36,711 bases of DNA, taken from Candidatus Ruthenibacterium merdavium. Lineage in GTDB: Bacteria > Bacillota > Clostridia > Oscillospirales > Ruminococcaceae. The DNA lies in contig DWWA01000033.1 in the NCBI GenBank assembly GCA_019119935.1, positions 1 through 36,711 on the forward strand, given 5' to 3'. Positions 8,623 to 16,335 of this stretch are shown here, piece by piece. The translations under genes and the position numbers were made by a program. Numbering within the stretch: the stretch's first letter is position 1; each line of letters opens with the position of its first letter. Below the pieces are notes generated by a model. It ran no database searches and was not told the origin of the DNA. It saw nothing but the letters and a program-made list of their open reading frames with translations.

Positions 8623-9531
8623 ATGAAACCAAAGCAGAAAAGCGCCATGAGCATGGAACGCCGTAATGCACTGGTGGGTATTTCCTTTATCCTGCCAAAC
8701 TTTATTGGTTTTTTGATTTTTGTTTTAATCCCGGTGGTCTTTTCCTTTATCCTCGCGTTTATGAACTGGGACGGCTTCACGCAGATGGAGTTTGTTTGGT
8801 TCGATAATTTTAAAACCATTTTTGCAGACCGCATCTTCCGCGAATCGCTGGTGCAAACCATTATTTACTGCGTGTTCAATGTGCTGTTCAGCGCGGTGGC
8901 CGCTTTGGGCCTTGCGCTTATCCTGAACACAAAGCTGCGGGGCAAAACGTTCTTCCGCAGTGCCATCTTCTTTCCGTATGTGGCGTCTGTCGTGGCGGTG
9001 GGCGCCGTGTGGAAAGCCATGTTCATGAAGGACGGCGGCCCGGTGAACATCTTTTTGGAAAGCATCGGTGTACCTGCCGATGCGCTGCCCGGCTGGCTGT
9101 CCTCTACCAAATGGGCGCTGGCGGGTGTCATCATCGTAAGTATTTGGAAAAACATGGGCTATTTTATGGTCATTTACTTAGCGGCTTTGCAGGGCATTTC
9201 CTACTCGCTGTATGAGGCCGCCGAAATCGACGGCGCAACCAAATGGCAGCAGTTCTGCCGCATCACTTTCCCGATGCTCAGGCCCAGCCACTTCTTTGTT
9301 ATTATGATGCTGACAATCAACAGCTTTAAAACCTTTGATTTGATTTTCGCCCTCACGGAAGGCGGGCCGGGAACTTCTACCACTCTGCTTAGCATGTATA
9401 TCTACAAAGAATCCTTCTCTTACCTGCATTATGGCCTTGCCAGTGCAGCCGCCATGATTCTTTTCTTGATTGTGGGCGGCGTTACCATTTTGCAGTTCCG
9501 GGTAGAGAAGAAGTTTACTGATTTTATGTAA
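8623..9531 (+). CDS. ABC sugar transporter permease (MalF/UgpA type)
   Basis: A 302-residue inner-membrane permease with about six hydrophobic segments, the first at roughly residues 15-45 (ISFILPNFIGFLIFVLIPVV). The cytoplasmic EAA loop, EAAEIDGATKWQQFCRITFP, docks the ATPase. It pairs with the next gene to form the translocation channel of a CUT1-type importer. ATG 8623 is preferred over the in-frame GTG at 8617 because AGGTGGAG ends 6 bp before it. No ATP-binding subunit is encoded nearby, so a shared MsmX-like ATPase elsewhere is probably used. Confidence 0.93.
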   Translation: MKPKQKSAMSMERRNALVGISFILPNFIGFLIFVLIPVVFSFILAFMNWDGFTQMEFVWFDNFKTIFADRIFRESLVQTIIYCVFNVLFSAVAALGLALILNTKLRGKTFFRSAIFFPYVASVVAVGAVWKAMFMKDGGPVNIFLESIGVPADALPGWLSSTKWALAGVIIVSIWKNMGYFMVIYLAALQGISYSLYEAAEIDGATKWQQFCRITFPMLRPSHFFVIMMLTINSFKTFDLIFALTEGGPGTSTTLLSMYIYKESFSYLHYGLASAAAMILFLIVGGVTILQFRVEKKFTDFM

Positions 9532-9543
9532 GGAGGCGGCGTT

Positions 9544-10374
9544 ATGGTACAACAGACAAAAATAGGCGTGCGCATTTTCCAATACATTTTGCTGATTGCG
9601 CTGACGCTCATCACCCTGCTGCCGCTGATCTGGATGCTGTCTGCATCCTTCAAGCTGTCAACAGAGGTTTTCAGCAACCCCATTCGCTGGATTCCCGAAA
9701 CATTCCATTGGGATAACTATCTGAAAATTTGGGAAAAAGTAGACTTTGCCCTTTTTACCAAAAACAGCGCCAAGCTGACGATTTTGGTTACCATCATCCA
9801 GCTTTTTACCTGTTCTTTCGCCGCTTACGGTTTTACAAAGTGTAAGTTTCCCGGCCGCGATACCTTGTTCCTGTGCTATGTGGCTACCATTGCCATTCCC
9901 TGGCAAATTTTCATGCTGCCCCAGTACATTATGATGCAGAAGTTCAACCTTGTAGACTCTCATCTGGGCTATGTGCTGCTGTCCAGCTTTGCGGCGTTCG
10001 GCGTGTTCCTTCTGCGCCAGTTTTTCCTTGGTATTCCCAACGAATTGTTGGAAGCCGCGCGCATCGACGGCCTTTCGGAATACGGCATTTACTTCCGCAT
10101 TGTGCTGCCTTTGGCAAAGCCTGCGATGGCTACTTTGGCTATTTTCACTTTTGTGAATGTTTGGAATGATTTTATGGGCCCCATGATTTACTTTAACTCT
10201 GAGTCGAACAAGACGATTCCTCTCGGTATCCGCATGTTCGTGGGCCAGTATTCCACCGACTATCAGCTGATTATGGCCGCCAGCGTGGTGAGCCTGATTC
10301 CCGTTATTATCATGTATGCGTTCTGCCAGCGCTACTTTGTACAGGGTATTGCAAGCAGCGGCTTGAAAGGCTAA
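9544..10374 (+). CDS. ABC sugar transporter permease (MalG/UgpE type)
   Basis: A 276-residue second permease of the importer. It has an N-terminal transmembrane helix (about 12-34), further hydrophobic segments and the EAA loop EAARIDGLSEYGIYFRIVLP. The ending RYFVQGIASSGLKG is typical of MalG-class permeases, whose C-terminus contacts the ATPase. It starts 12 bp after the first permease, with AAGGAGG at good distance, so the two are co-transcribed and made in step. The substrate is inferred from the downstream sulfatase, lyase and GH88 genes to be a sulfated uronate oligosaccharide. Confidence 0.93.
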   Translation: MVQQTKIGVRIFQYILLIALTLITLLPLIWMLSASFKLSTEVFSNPIRWIPETFHWDNYLKIWEKVDFALFTKNSAKLTILVTIIQLFTCSFAAYGFTKCKFPGRDTLFLCYVATIAIPWQIFMLPQYIMMQKFNLVDSHLGYVLLSSFAAFGVFLLRQFFLGIPNELLEAARIDGLSEYGIYFRIVLPLAKPAMATLAIFTFVNVWNDFMGPMIYFNSESNKTIPLGIRMFVGQYSTDYQLIMAASVVSLIPVIIMYAFCQRYFVQGIASSGLKG

Positions 10375-10429
10375 AAGCTTTTTGAAAAGTCGAAATTTTC
10401 ACCTTTTTCTTTGAGAAGGAGAATTCCAT

Positions 10430-11860
10430 ATGTCTTGTAAAAATCTGCTGTTTGTTTTTGCCGACCAGTGGAGGCGGATGGCCATGGGCTGCGCGGGGCA
10501 GGACCCCGTGCTGACCCCTCGTATGGATGCTTTTGCGTCAAAGAGCATGTACTGCACCGACGCCACAAGCAGCTTTCCTCTTTGCTCACCCCACCGCGCC
10601 AGCCTGTTTACCGGACGGTGGCCTCAAAGTACGGGGATGTTTACCAACTGTAAGCCGGGGCTTTCCGTGCGCCTGCGCGACGAGGAAGTATGCATCGGCG
10701 AAGTGATGAAAGAAAACGGCTATCGCACAGCATATATCGGCAAGTGGCACCTCGACGAGCCGGAGATCAACCACTCCCCGGAGCCTTTGTCCGGCGCGCG
10801 CGATTGGGACGCCTACACCCCGCCGGGAGTGCGCCGGCACGGCTTTGACTACTGGTATGCCTACAATACCTGCGACACCCACCTCACCCCGCATTATTGG
10901 ACGGACTCGCCCGAACCCATTCGGGTGGAACAATGGTCGCCGGAGCACGAAACAGATGTAGCCATCCGATATCTGAAGGATGCGGCCGAGAAAGAACAGC
11001 CCTTTGCCTTGTTCCTTTCGTGGAACCCGCCGCACAGCCCCTATCATTATGTACCCGAACAATATCGGCAGTTATACAAAGATTTAAAATTCCCGGTGAG
11101 GGAGAATGTAGATGCCGAGCGCCTGCATTACCACACCCCCGAGGCCAGCAAAATGACCGAGGAGGATTTGCAGCAGGCCACGCGCGACTATTTCGCGGCG
11201 GTGTCCGGCTTAGATGAGCAGTTCGGCCGTCTGCTGGATAGCCTGAAAGAGCTGGGGCTGGACGAGAATACCATTGTGGTGCTCACTGCCGACCACGGCG
11301 ACATGATGGGCAGTCACGGGCTGATGGCAAAGCATGTGTGGTATGAAGAGTCGATTGGTATTCCCATGGTCGTGGGCGGTGCAGGCATTCCGCAAGGAAC
11401 CTGCGGCAAGGTAATCGGCAGTGCCGATGTTGCCCCGACGCTGTTGGAATTGCTGGATTTGCCCGTCCCTGACACGATGGAGGGCCGGTCGGCCGCAAAG
11501 GAGCTGCTGACGGGTGCAGCGTGCGAAGACAGCTTTACCTATTTGTATGCATGCCCGGGCGGATTGGCTCTGCTGGAGCCTTTGCAAAAGGCCGGTATTG
11601 ACCCGAAATCGATGGGTTGGCGCGGTATCCGCAGCAAACGATATACTTATATTGTCGATGCCGGATATGCGTCTGACAGCCCGATGCAGCGGCTTTTGTA
11701 TGATTTACAGCAAGACCCGATGCAGCAAGCGCCCCAAAAATTGCGCCGGGCGGCAGAGTGTCCCGAAGCCGAGGTGTTGGAGGGTTATTTAGCCGAGTGG
11801 CTGGAAAGGGAACACGACCCATTCCTGCCCAAACTGAATAAGGAAAGCTCTGTTTTATGA
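10430..11860 (+). CDS. Sulfatase, S1 family (CSPHR motif)
   Basis: A 476-residue formylglycine sulfatase. It opens with LLFVFADQWRRMAMGC, whose Asp12 is a metal ligand. The maturation motif is LCSPHRASLFTG with Cys52 as the modified residue; His in the fourth motif place departs from the usual Ala/Ser but fits the minimal C-x-P-x-R rule. TADHGDMMGSHG supplies the second metal cluster. No signal peptide is seen, so it should work on imported sugars in the cytoplasm. GAAGGAG precedes the ATG. It shares only superfamily motifs with the sulfatase at 287-1792, so the two probably remove sulfate from different positions. Its 3' end overlaps the next gene by 4 bp (ATGA), which implies translational coupling. 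Confidence 0.9.
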   Translation: MSCKNLLFVFADQWRRMAMGCAGQDPVLTPRMDAFASKSMYCTDATSSFPLCSPHRASLFTGRWPQSTGMFTNCKPGLSVRLRDEEVCIGEVMKENGYRTAYIGKWHLDEPEINHSPEPLSGARDWDAYTPPGVRRHGFDYWYAYNTCDTHLTPHYWTDSPEPIRVEQWSPEHETDVAIRYLKDAAEKEQPFALFLSWNPPHSPYHYVPEQYRQLYKDLKFPVRENVDAERLHYHTPEASKMTEEDLQQATRDYFAAVSGLDEQFGRLLDSLKELGLDENTIVVLTADHGDMMGSHGLMAKHVWYEESIGIPMVVGGAGIPQGTCGKVIGSADVAPTLLELLDLPVPDTMEGRSAAKELLTGAACEDSFTYLYACPGGLALLEPLQKAGIDPKSMGWRGIRSKRYTYIVDAGYASDSPMQRLLYDLQQDPMQQAPQKLRRAAECPEAEVLEGYLAEWLEREHDPFLPKLNKESSVL

Positions 11861-12924
11861 AACGATTGGAAAAACTGAGCCCCGAAATGCTGCTGCCCGC
11901 TCCGGTGGGCGGCGGTTTTTCGATGGACGGATATTGGGTGTGGTGCGGCAGTGTCATCCGGGGGGAGGACGGCCGATATCATATCTTTGCCTCGCGCTGG
12001 CCCAAAACATTGCCGTTTCATCCGGGCTGGGGCGTTGCCAGTGAAATTGTGCGCGCCGACAGCGATACCCCGGAAGGCCCTTACACCTTCCGCGAAGTGG
12101 TGTTGCCTGCCCGCGGCGCCGGCTGGTGGGATGGCCGCGTGACGCACAACCCTTCTATCTGCCGTGTGGACGGAAAATATGTTTTGTTCTATGTGGGCAC
12201 GACTTATCCGTTCCCGGATGTGCCCGCTGACGGCAGCCTGTGCCATGACAGCCTGCCTTGGCTTGCGGCCCGCGCAGGCAAACGCATCGGCGCGGCGGTG
12301 TCAGACAGCGTGTTCGGCCCATGGAAACGGATGGATCATCCGCTTTTAGATGTGCGCCCGGGGCATTTTGACGACTTTTTCACCTCCAATCCGGCCCCTT
12401 GTATCGCGCAGGACGGCAGCTGTCTGCTGGTGTATAAAACCCGCACTTGGCATAGGCCGCCGTATGACCGGTGTACGGGAAATGAAATGTTCAGCGATAT
12501 GAAGCTGGGGGTGGCATTTGCCCCCAAGTGGGACGGCCCTTATGAGCGCTTAGATACTTCGCTTTTCGATGGCGAGCCCGGAATTTTAGAAGATCCGTTT
12601 GTTTGGAAAACCGACAGCGGATATTCCATGATTGCAAAAGACTGGAACGGCGCTTATACTGGACAGGTAGGGCGCATTATGAATGCCCACAGCACAGACG
12701 GCATCCGCTGGGAAGTGGATGCGCAAGCAATGCTGCCGCTGGAAATTTTGTGGAGCGATGGAAAAACGCGTCTTGCGGGCAATATGGACCGTCCGTTTAT
12801 TCTGTTTGACGAGCAAGGCCGTGCCACCCATCTTTTCTGCGCCACGAACGACGGTCAGGAAGCGTGTTTTGCCACGATGACGCGGTCTTGGAATATGTGC
12901 ATTCCCTTGCGCACACAGCTTTGA
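11857..12924 (+). CDS. Beta-propeller glycosidase-like protein (GH43/GH117-like fold), function unassigned
   Basis: A 355-residue protein with the repeating blades of a five-bladed beta-propeller glycosidase. Recurrent acidic or asparagine positions fall near blade starts: FSMDGYWVWCG (Asp24), WWDGRVTHNPSIC (Asp92), TSNPAPCI (about 177-184) and ILEDPFVW (Glu245, Asp246). The ILEDPF segment resembles the EDP motif of GH43-type enzymes. There is no signal peptide. It overlaps the sulfatase stop by 4 bp and lies just before GH88, so it probably acts on the same oligosaccharide inside the cell. The CAZy family cannot be fixed by eye and the bond cleaved is unknown. It could instead be a non-catalytic or phosphorylase-type propeller. 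Confidence 0.7.
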   Translation: MKRLEKLSPEMLLPAPVGGGFSMDGYWVWCGSVIRGEDGRYHIFASRWPKTLPFHPGWGVASEIVRADSDTPEGPYTFREVVLPARGAGWWDGRVTHNPSICRVDGKYVLFYVGTTYPFPDVPADGSLCHDSLPWLAARAGKRIGAAVSDSVFGPWKRMDHPLLDVRPGHFDDFFTSNPAPCIAQDGSCLLVYKTRTWHRPPYDRCTGNEMFSDMKLGVAFAPKWDGPYERLDTSLFDGEPGILEDPFVWKTDSGYSMIAKDWNGAYTGQVGRIMNAHSTDGIRWEVDAQAMLPLEILWSDGKTRLAGNMDRPFILFDEQGRATHLFCATNDGQEACFATMTRSWNMCIPLRTQL

Positions 12925-12979
12925 GCTGCGGCATGCTCGATATTTTCAGAAATATCTTTAAAATGAAAGGATGAAACCG

Positions 12980-14128
12980 ATGGAAATGATGGAAAAGAAG
13001 CAAGCCTCTTTGGCGCTGGACACAGCGTGCGGGCTTTTGCGCGGCGTTTTGGATGAGTTTACCGAAAAGTTTCCTTTTTCGTGCAGCGAAAATAATTTTT
13101 ACCCCGCCGGTGAAAATGTGGAATGGACAACCGGATTTACCACGGGCGAGTATTGGCTGGCATGGGAGCACACGGGGGATGAAGCGTTCCGCAAGGCTGC
13201 TTTGCGCCAGGTGGACAGCTTTTTAGAGCGCATTGAGAAAAAGATTGATGTCAACCACCATGACATGGGCTTTCTGTATACGCCTTCTTGCGTGGCGGCG
13301 TGGCGGCTTACCGGAAGCGAAACGGCAAAGAAAGCCGCGCTGCTTGCGGCAGATAATCTCATTGCCCGCTTTCAGCCAAAAGGGCAGTTCCTTCAGGCGT
13401 GGGGCGAGCTGGGCGCACCCGATAACTATCGCTTGATTATTGACTGCCTTTTAAATCTTCCGCTTTTGTACTGGGCCAGTGAAGTGACCGGCGATGAAAA
13501 ATACCGCAATATTGCGCTCACGCACACGAAAACCAGCATGGAAAACCTCGTAAGGCCGGATCATTCCACTTATCATACTTATTTCTTTGACCCGGAAACG
13601 GGCGCACCCGTGCGCGGTTCTACCCAGCAGGGTTACCGTGACGGTTCCGCTTGGGCGCGCGGGCAGGCTTGGGGTGTGTACGGCATGGCGCTGGCTTATA
13701 AGTACACGAAAAATGAAGCGTGCATTCCTTTGTTCCGTGATGTAACCGATTATTTTCTGCAGCATCTGCCGGAAGATTTGGTGCCCTATTGGGACTTGGA
13801 GTTCACCAGCGGTGACGAACCGCGCGATTCCTCAGCGGGCGCAATCGCGGCCTGCGGCATGCTGGAAATGGCAAAATATCTGCCTGAAAAGGAAGCACAG
13901 CACTATACGGAAATGGCCAAAAAAATGGCGCAGGCTCTGTGGGAAACTTGTGCGGTGAAAAACCCGGCGGTGTCCAACGGCTTGCTTTTGCACGGCGTAT
14001 ATGCGAAAAATTCGCCTTATAACCCCATTCCCAAAGACAGAGGGGTGGATGAGTGCAACACATGGGGCGACTATTTCTATATGGAATTGCTCACCCGTTT
14101 GGAAAAGGATTGGAAGCTGTACTGGTAA
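12980..14128 (+). CDS. ugl: Unsaturated glucuronyl hydrolase, GH88
   Basis: A 382-residue alpha/alpha-barrel hydrolase of family GH88. It hydrates the 4,5-unsaturated uronate left at the non-reducing end by a polysaccharide lyase, so that the residue falls off as 4-deoxy-5-keto-uronate. Asp95 in NHHDMGFLY and Asp155 in RLIIDCLLNLPLL occupy the places of the two catalytic aspartates known in Bacillus GL1 UGL. Further family signatures are VEWTTGFTTGEYWLAWE near the start and RDGSAWARGQAWGVYG later. ATG 12980 is chosen because GAAAGG lies 9 bp before it, whereas the ATG at 12971 abuts that sequence. No signal peptide is present. It links the two lyases to KduI/KduD and is the strongest evidence that the locus handles a uronic-acid glycan. 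Confidence 0.93.
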   Translation: MEMMEKKQASLALDTACGLLRGVLDEFTEKFPFSCSENNFYPAGENVEWTTGFTTGEYWLAWEHTGDEAFRKAALRQVDSFLERIEKKIDVNHHDMGFLYTPSCVAAWRLTGSETAKKAALLAADNLIARFQPKGQFLQAWGELGAPDNYRLIIDCLLNLPLLYWASEVTGDEKYRNIALTHTKTSMENLVRPDHSTYHTYFFDPETGAPVRGSTQQGYRDGSAWARGQAWGVYGMALAYKYTKNEACIPLFRDVTDYFLQHLPEDLVPYWDLEFTSGDEPRDSSAGAIAACGMLEMAKYLPEKEAQHYTEMAKKMAQALWETCAVKNPAVSNGLLLHGVYAKNSPYNPIPKDRGVDECNTWGDYFYMELLTRLEKDWKLYW

Positions 14129-14146
14129 AACAGGGGAGGCAGACAA

Positions 14147-16108
14147 ATGCTGCAAGGTTTTTGGTGTTCTGATGTGTCGGCCGCAGCGGCCGCCGTTTTG
14201 CGCGATTGCCCAAAGGATGCGCGGCGCTGTATTTCTATTGCGGACGATGTGCTCGAAAATCGGTTTGTGTTCCGCGACCATTGGGAAATGGAGCGCACTT
14301 ATGAACCGGTACAGTTCGGCCCCGATGAATCGGACATTGATTGGGCGCATATTCCTCGAGCGGATGCCGAGTGGCTGTATGCGATGAATCGTCACACCAG
14401 CTTTGTCAATCTGGGCAAAGCTTGGCAATATACCCATGATCGTCGTTATGCCGAAAAATGGGCGCGCTTAATCGAAGACTGGATTGACCGTGTCCCGTTA
14501 ACGGCAGAAAGCGAAGGAAATACCTGGCGCAGCTTGGAAGCGGGCCTGCGCTGTGAATATTGGCTGCGTTCCATCAAGCTGGTGGGGGACAGCGGCGTGC
14601 TCACCGAGCCGCTATGGAACAAGATAAAAGACTGTCTGCTGCGCCACGGGGAGTACCTCACTGGTAAGTGGGGCGAATTCCAAAAAATTTCTAACTGGGG
14701 TGTTTTGCAGGATCACGGGCTGTTTTTGCTGGGCGTATTGTTCCGGCGGCAGGAGTGGCAGACCTTGGCCTTGGGACGGCTCGACCAAAATCTGCACCGC
14801 TCGGTCATGGGTGACGGCAGTCAGTGGGAGCAAAGCCCGATGTATCACTGTGAAGTGCTGCACAATGCGGCGGATGTATTGCTCATCGCGCGCCAAAACG
14901 GCATAGAAGTGCCCCGGCGTTTTGAGCAAAATGTGCACAAGATGTTCCGGGCGCTTGCAGCTTGGGTGAAGCCGAATGGCTGTTTGCCCTGCCAATCGGA
15001 CTCTGACGATGCCGATGCCCGCGATATTCTGGCGATGGGTGCACTGATGTTCCAAGATGATGTGCTGCGCACCGCCGCGGGAAGTAAGCCGCTGGAGGAA
15101 AACTACTGGGATTTTGGCGCGGATTGTGCCGCACGGCTCGCGCAGCTGCCGGAAGCGCAAGATGCGTGCGCTTCCGATGCACTGCCCGACAGCGGAAACT
15201 ATATGCTTCGCACCGCGCGCACGCCGCAGGCGGCTTATCTGCGCTTTCATTGCGGCAGCATGGGCGGCGGCCATGGCCATGCCGACCAGCTGCATGTAGA
15301 TGCGGGATGCCTCGGTGAGGATTTTCTGATTGACACGGGCCGATATACCTATGTGGACTGTCCCCAGCGTTTGGAGTTGAAACGTCCCTCTGCGCACAAC
15401 ACCACCCGCGTGGATGAAATGGATTTCAGCCCCTGTGCAGATACTTGGGCTTATGTCAGCCAGGCAGTTCCCATAAAACTTCCGTTCCGCTTTACGCCGA
15501 CAGCGGACCTTGTCTGCGGCGGCCATTTGGGTTATTCAAAGCAAGGAGTTGCCGTGTTCCGCCGTGTGGTTTGGCTGAAAAAGCTTTGTGCCGCCGTCAT
15601 TTTCGATGAATTTTTTGCCGATGAAAAAACGCCGCATTGCTATGAGCAGTATTTCCACTTTGGCGCGGGAAGCGTCTGCATGGAAGGCCGCACCGTGCGC
15701 TGGAAAGGAAAGCAGGCGCGTGCGGCACTGCATTGTTTGAGTGATGCGCAGTGCAGTCTGTCCAAAGGGGCTTATTCCACGGATTACAACCGATTGGAAG
15801 AAGGCGATGTGCTCACGGTTCGGCGGCAGGATAAAGGGTTTGTATCTCTTGTCGCGGTTTTGGATTTGGCCGCGGAAGATGCCCTTTGTGTCCGGCTTGT
15901 GCCGGTAGAACGAACCGACGGTCAGCCGCTGACGATTCCCGCTCAAGCGGTGCGATTGCAGCGGGGGAACGAGCGAATGGTCGTGCTGGAACGTCACGGT
16001 GATATGCCCACTCCGGTGGGACTGCTGTGCGCCGACGGTTTTTCCGGGCATGGACGCACCGTTGTTTTTTCGGACGAAATGCCGGAGGGCATTGTTTTGG
16101 ATTGGTGA
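14147..16108 (+). CDS. Heparinase II/III-family lyase with N-terminal toroid domain (PL12-like)
   Basis: A 653-residue polysaccharide lyase. An N-terminal alpha/alpha toroid (about 1-330) is followed by a beta-sandwich with the Hepar_II_III signature. Plausible catalytic positions are Asn183 in KISNWGVLQDHG, Tyr233 in WEQSPMYHCEVLHN, and the histidines of GGGHGHADQLHVD (376-383), matching the Asn/Tyr/His set known for heparinase III (PL12). The segment FLIDTGRYTYVD (about 393-404) is also typical. No signal peptide is visible, unlike the periplasmic Bacteroides enzymes. AGGGGAGG precedes the ATG, 18 bp after GH88. It is the last gene of the operon. The exact family (PL12 or a neighbouring heparinase-like family) and the preferred glycan need comparison with characterised enzymes. 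Confidence 0.85.
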   Translation: MLQGFWCSDVSAAAAAVLRDCPKDARRCISIADDVLENRFVFRDHWEMERTYEPVQFGPDESDIDWAHIPRADAEWLYAMNRHTSFVNLGKAWQYTHDRRYAEKWARLIEDWIDRVPLTAESEGNTWRSLEAGLRCEYWLRSIKLVGDSGVLTEPLWNKIKDCLLRHGEYLTGKWGEFQKISNWGVLQDHGLFLLGVLFRRQEWQTLALGRLDQNLHRSVMGDGSQWEQSPMYHCEVLHNAADVLLIARQNGIEVPRRFEQNVHKMFRALAAWVKPNGCLPCQSDSDDADARDILAMGALMFQDDVLRTAAGSKPLEENYWDFGADCAARLAQLPEAQDACASDALPDSGNYMLRTARTPQAAYLRFHCGSMGGGHGHADQLHVDAGCLGEDFLIDTGRYTYVDCPQRLELKRPSAHNTTRVDEMDFSPCADTWAYVSQAVPIKLPFRFTPTADLVCGGHLGYSKQGVAVFRRVVWLKKLCAAVIFDEFFADEKTPHCYEQYFHFGAGSVCMEGRTVRWKGKQARAALHCLSDAQCSLSKGAYSTDYNRLEEGDVLTVRRQDKGFVSLVAVLDLAAEDALCVRLVPVERTDGQPLTIPAQAVRLQRGNERMVVLERHGDMPTPVGLLCADGFSGHGRTVVFSDEMPEGIVLDW

Positions 16109-16174
16109 ATTTCAAACGCAATGCTTCTCGCATAAAATCTGTCAAGAGATACTTTTAGGAAAATTTGCATGAAT

Positions 16175-16224
16175 CTTGCGCTTCGTTCTGCATGCATTAG
16201 AAAGCATGCAGAACAAAGCGCAAG
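16175..16224. repeat. Long inverted repeat in convergent gap
   Basis: A 21-bp arm (16175-16195, beginning CTTGCGC) is repeated inverted at 16204-16224 around an 8-nt loop, with one mismatch. The mismatch is C-A in plus-strand RNA but a G-U wobble in minus-strand RNA. No T-run follows on either strand, so it is not a standard terminator. It lies in the 227-bp gap between the convergent lyase and kduI genes. Confidence 0.7.
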
Positions 16225-16252
16225 CGGCTCTTCTCAAAAGCCTGTATTTCTG

Positions 16253-16264
16253 CTTGTATACAAG
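16253..16264. promoter_or_regulatory. Operator-like palindrome CTTGTATACAAG, identical to the kduD site
   Basis: This perfect 12-bp palindrome is identical to the one over the kduD transcription start (18152-18163). It lies between the two large hairpins in the convergent gap, where no promoter is obvious. It may be a second binding site for the GntR-family regulator or a chance palindrome. Confidence 0.4.
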
Positions 16265-16310
16265 AAAAAGCAGAACTTCCGGGCACAGTTCTGTGCCCGG
16301 AAGTTCTGCT
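16265..16310 (-). terminator. Rho-independent terminator of kduD-kduI
   Basis: A perfect 20-bp inverted repeat (16269-16288 with 16291-16310) closes on a 2-nt loop. Read on the minus strand the stem is followed at once by TTTTTCTTG. It lies 25 bp beyond the kduI stop. Confidence 0.88.
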
Positions 16311-16335
16311 GCAATAAGAGTGTATATGGAAATGG

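Noticed and set aside
7413-8861. A 482-codon minus-strand frame opposite the binding protein and first permease
   Set aside because: It runs across an intergenic terminator and antisense to two well-supported genes; low-complexity product.
12940-12957. GATATTT/AAATATC hairpin before the GH88 gene
   Set aside because: Seven A/T-rich pairs with no T-run; too weak to call a terminator or regulatory element.
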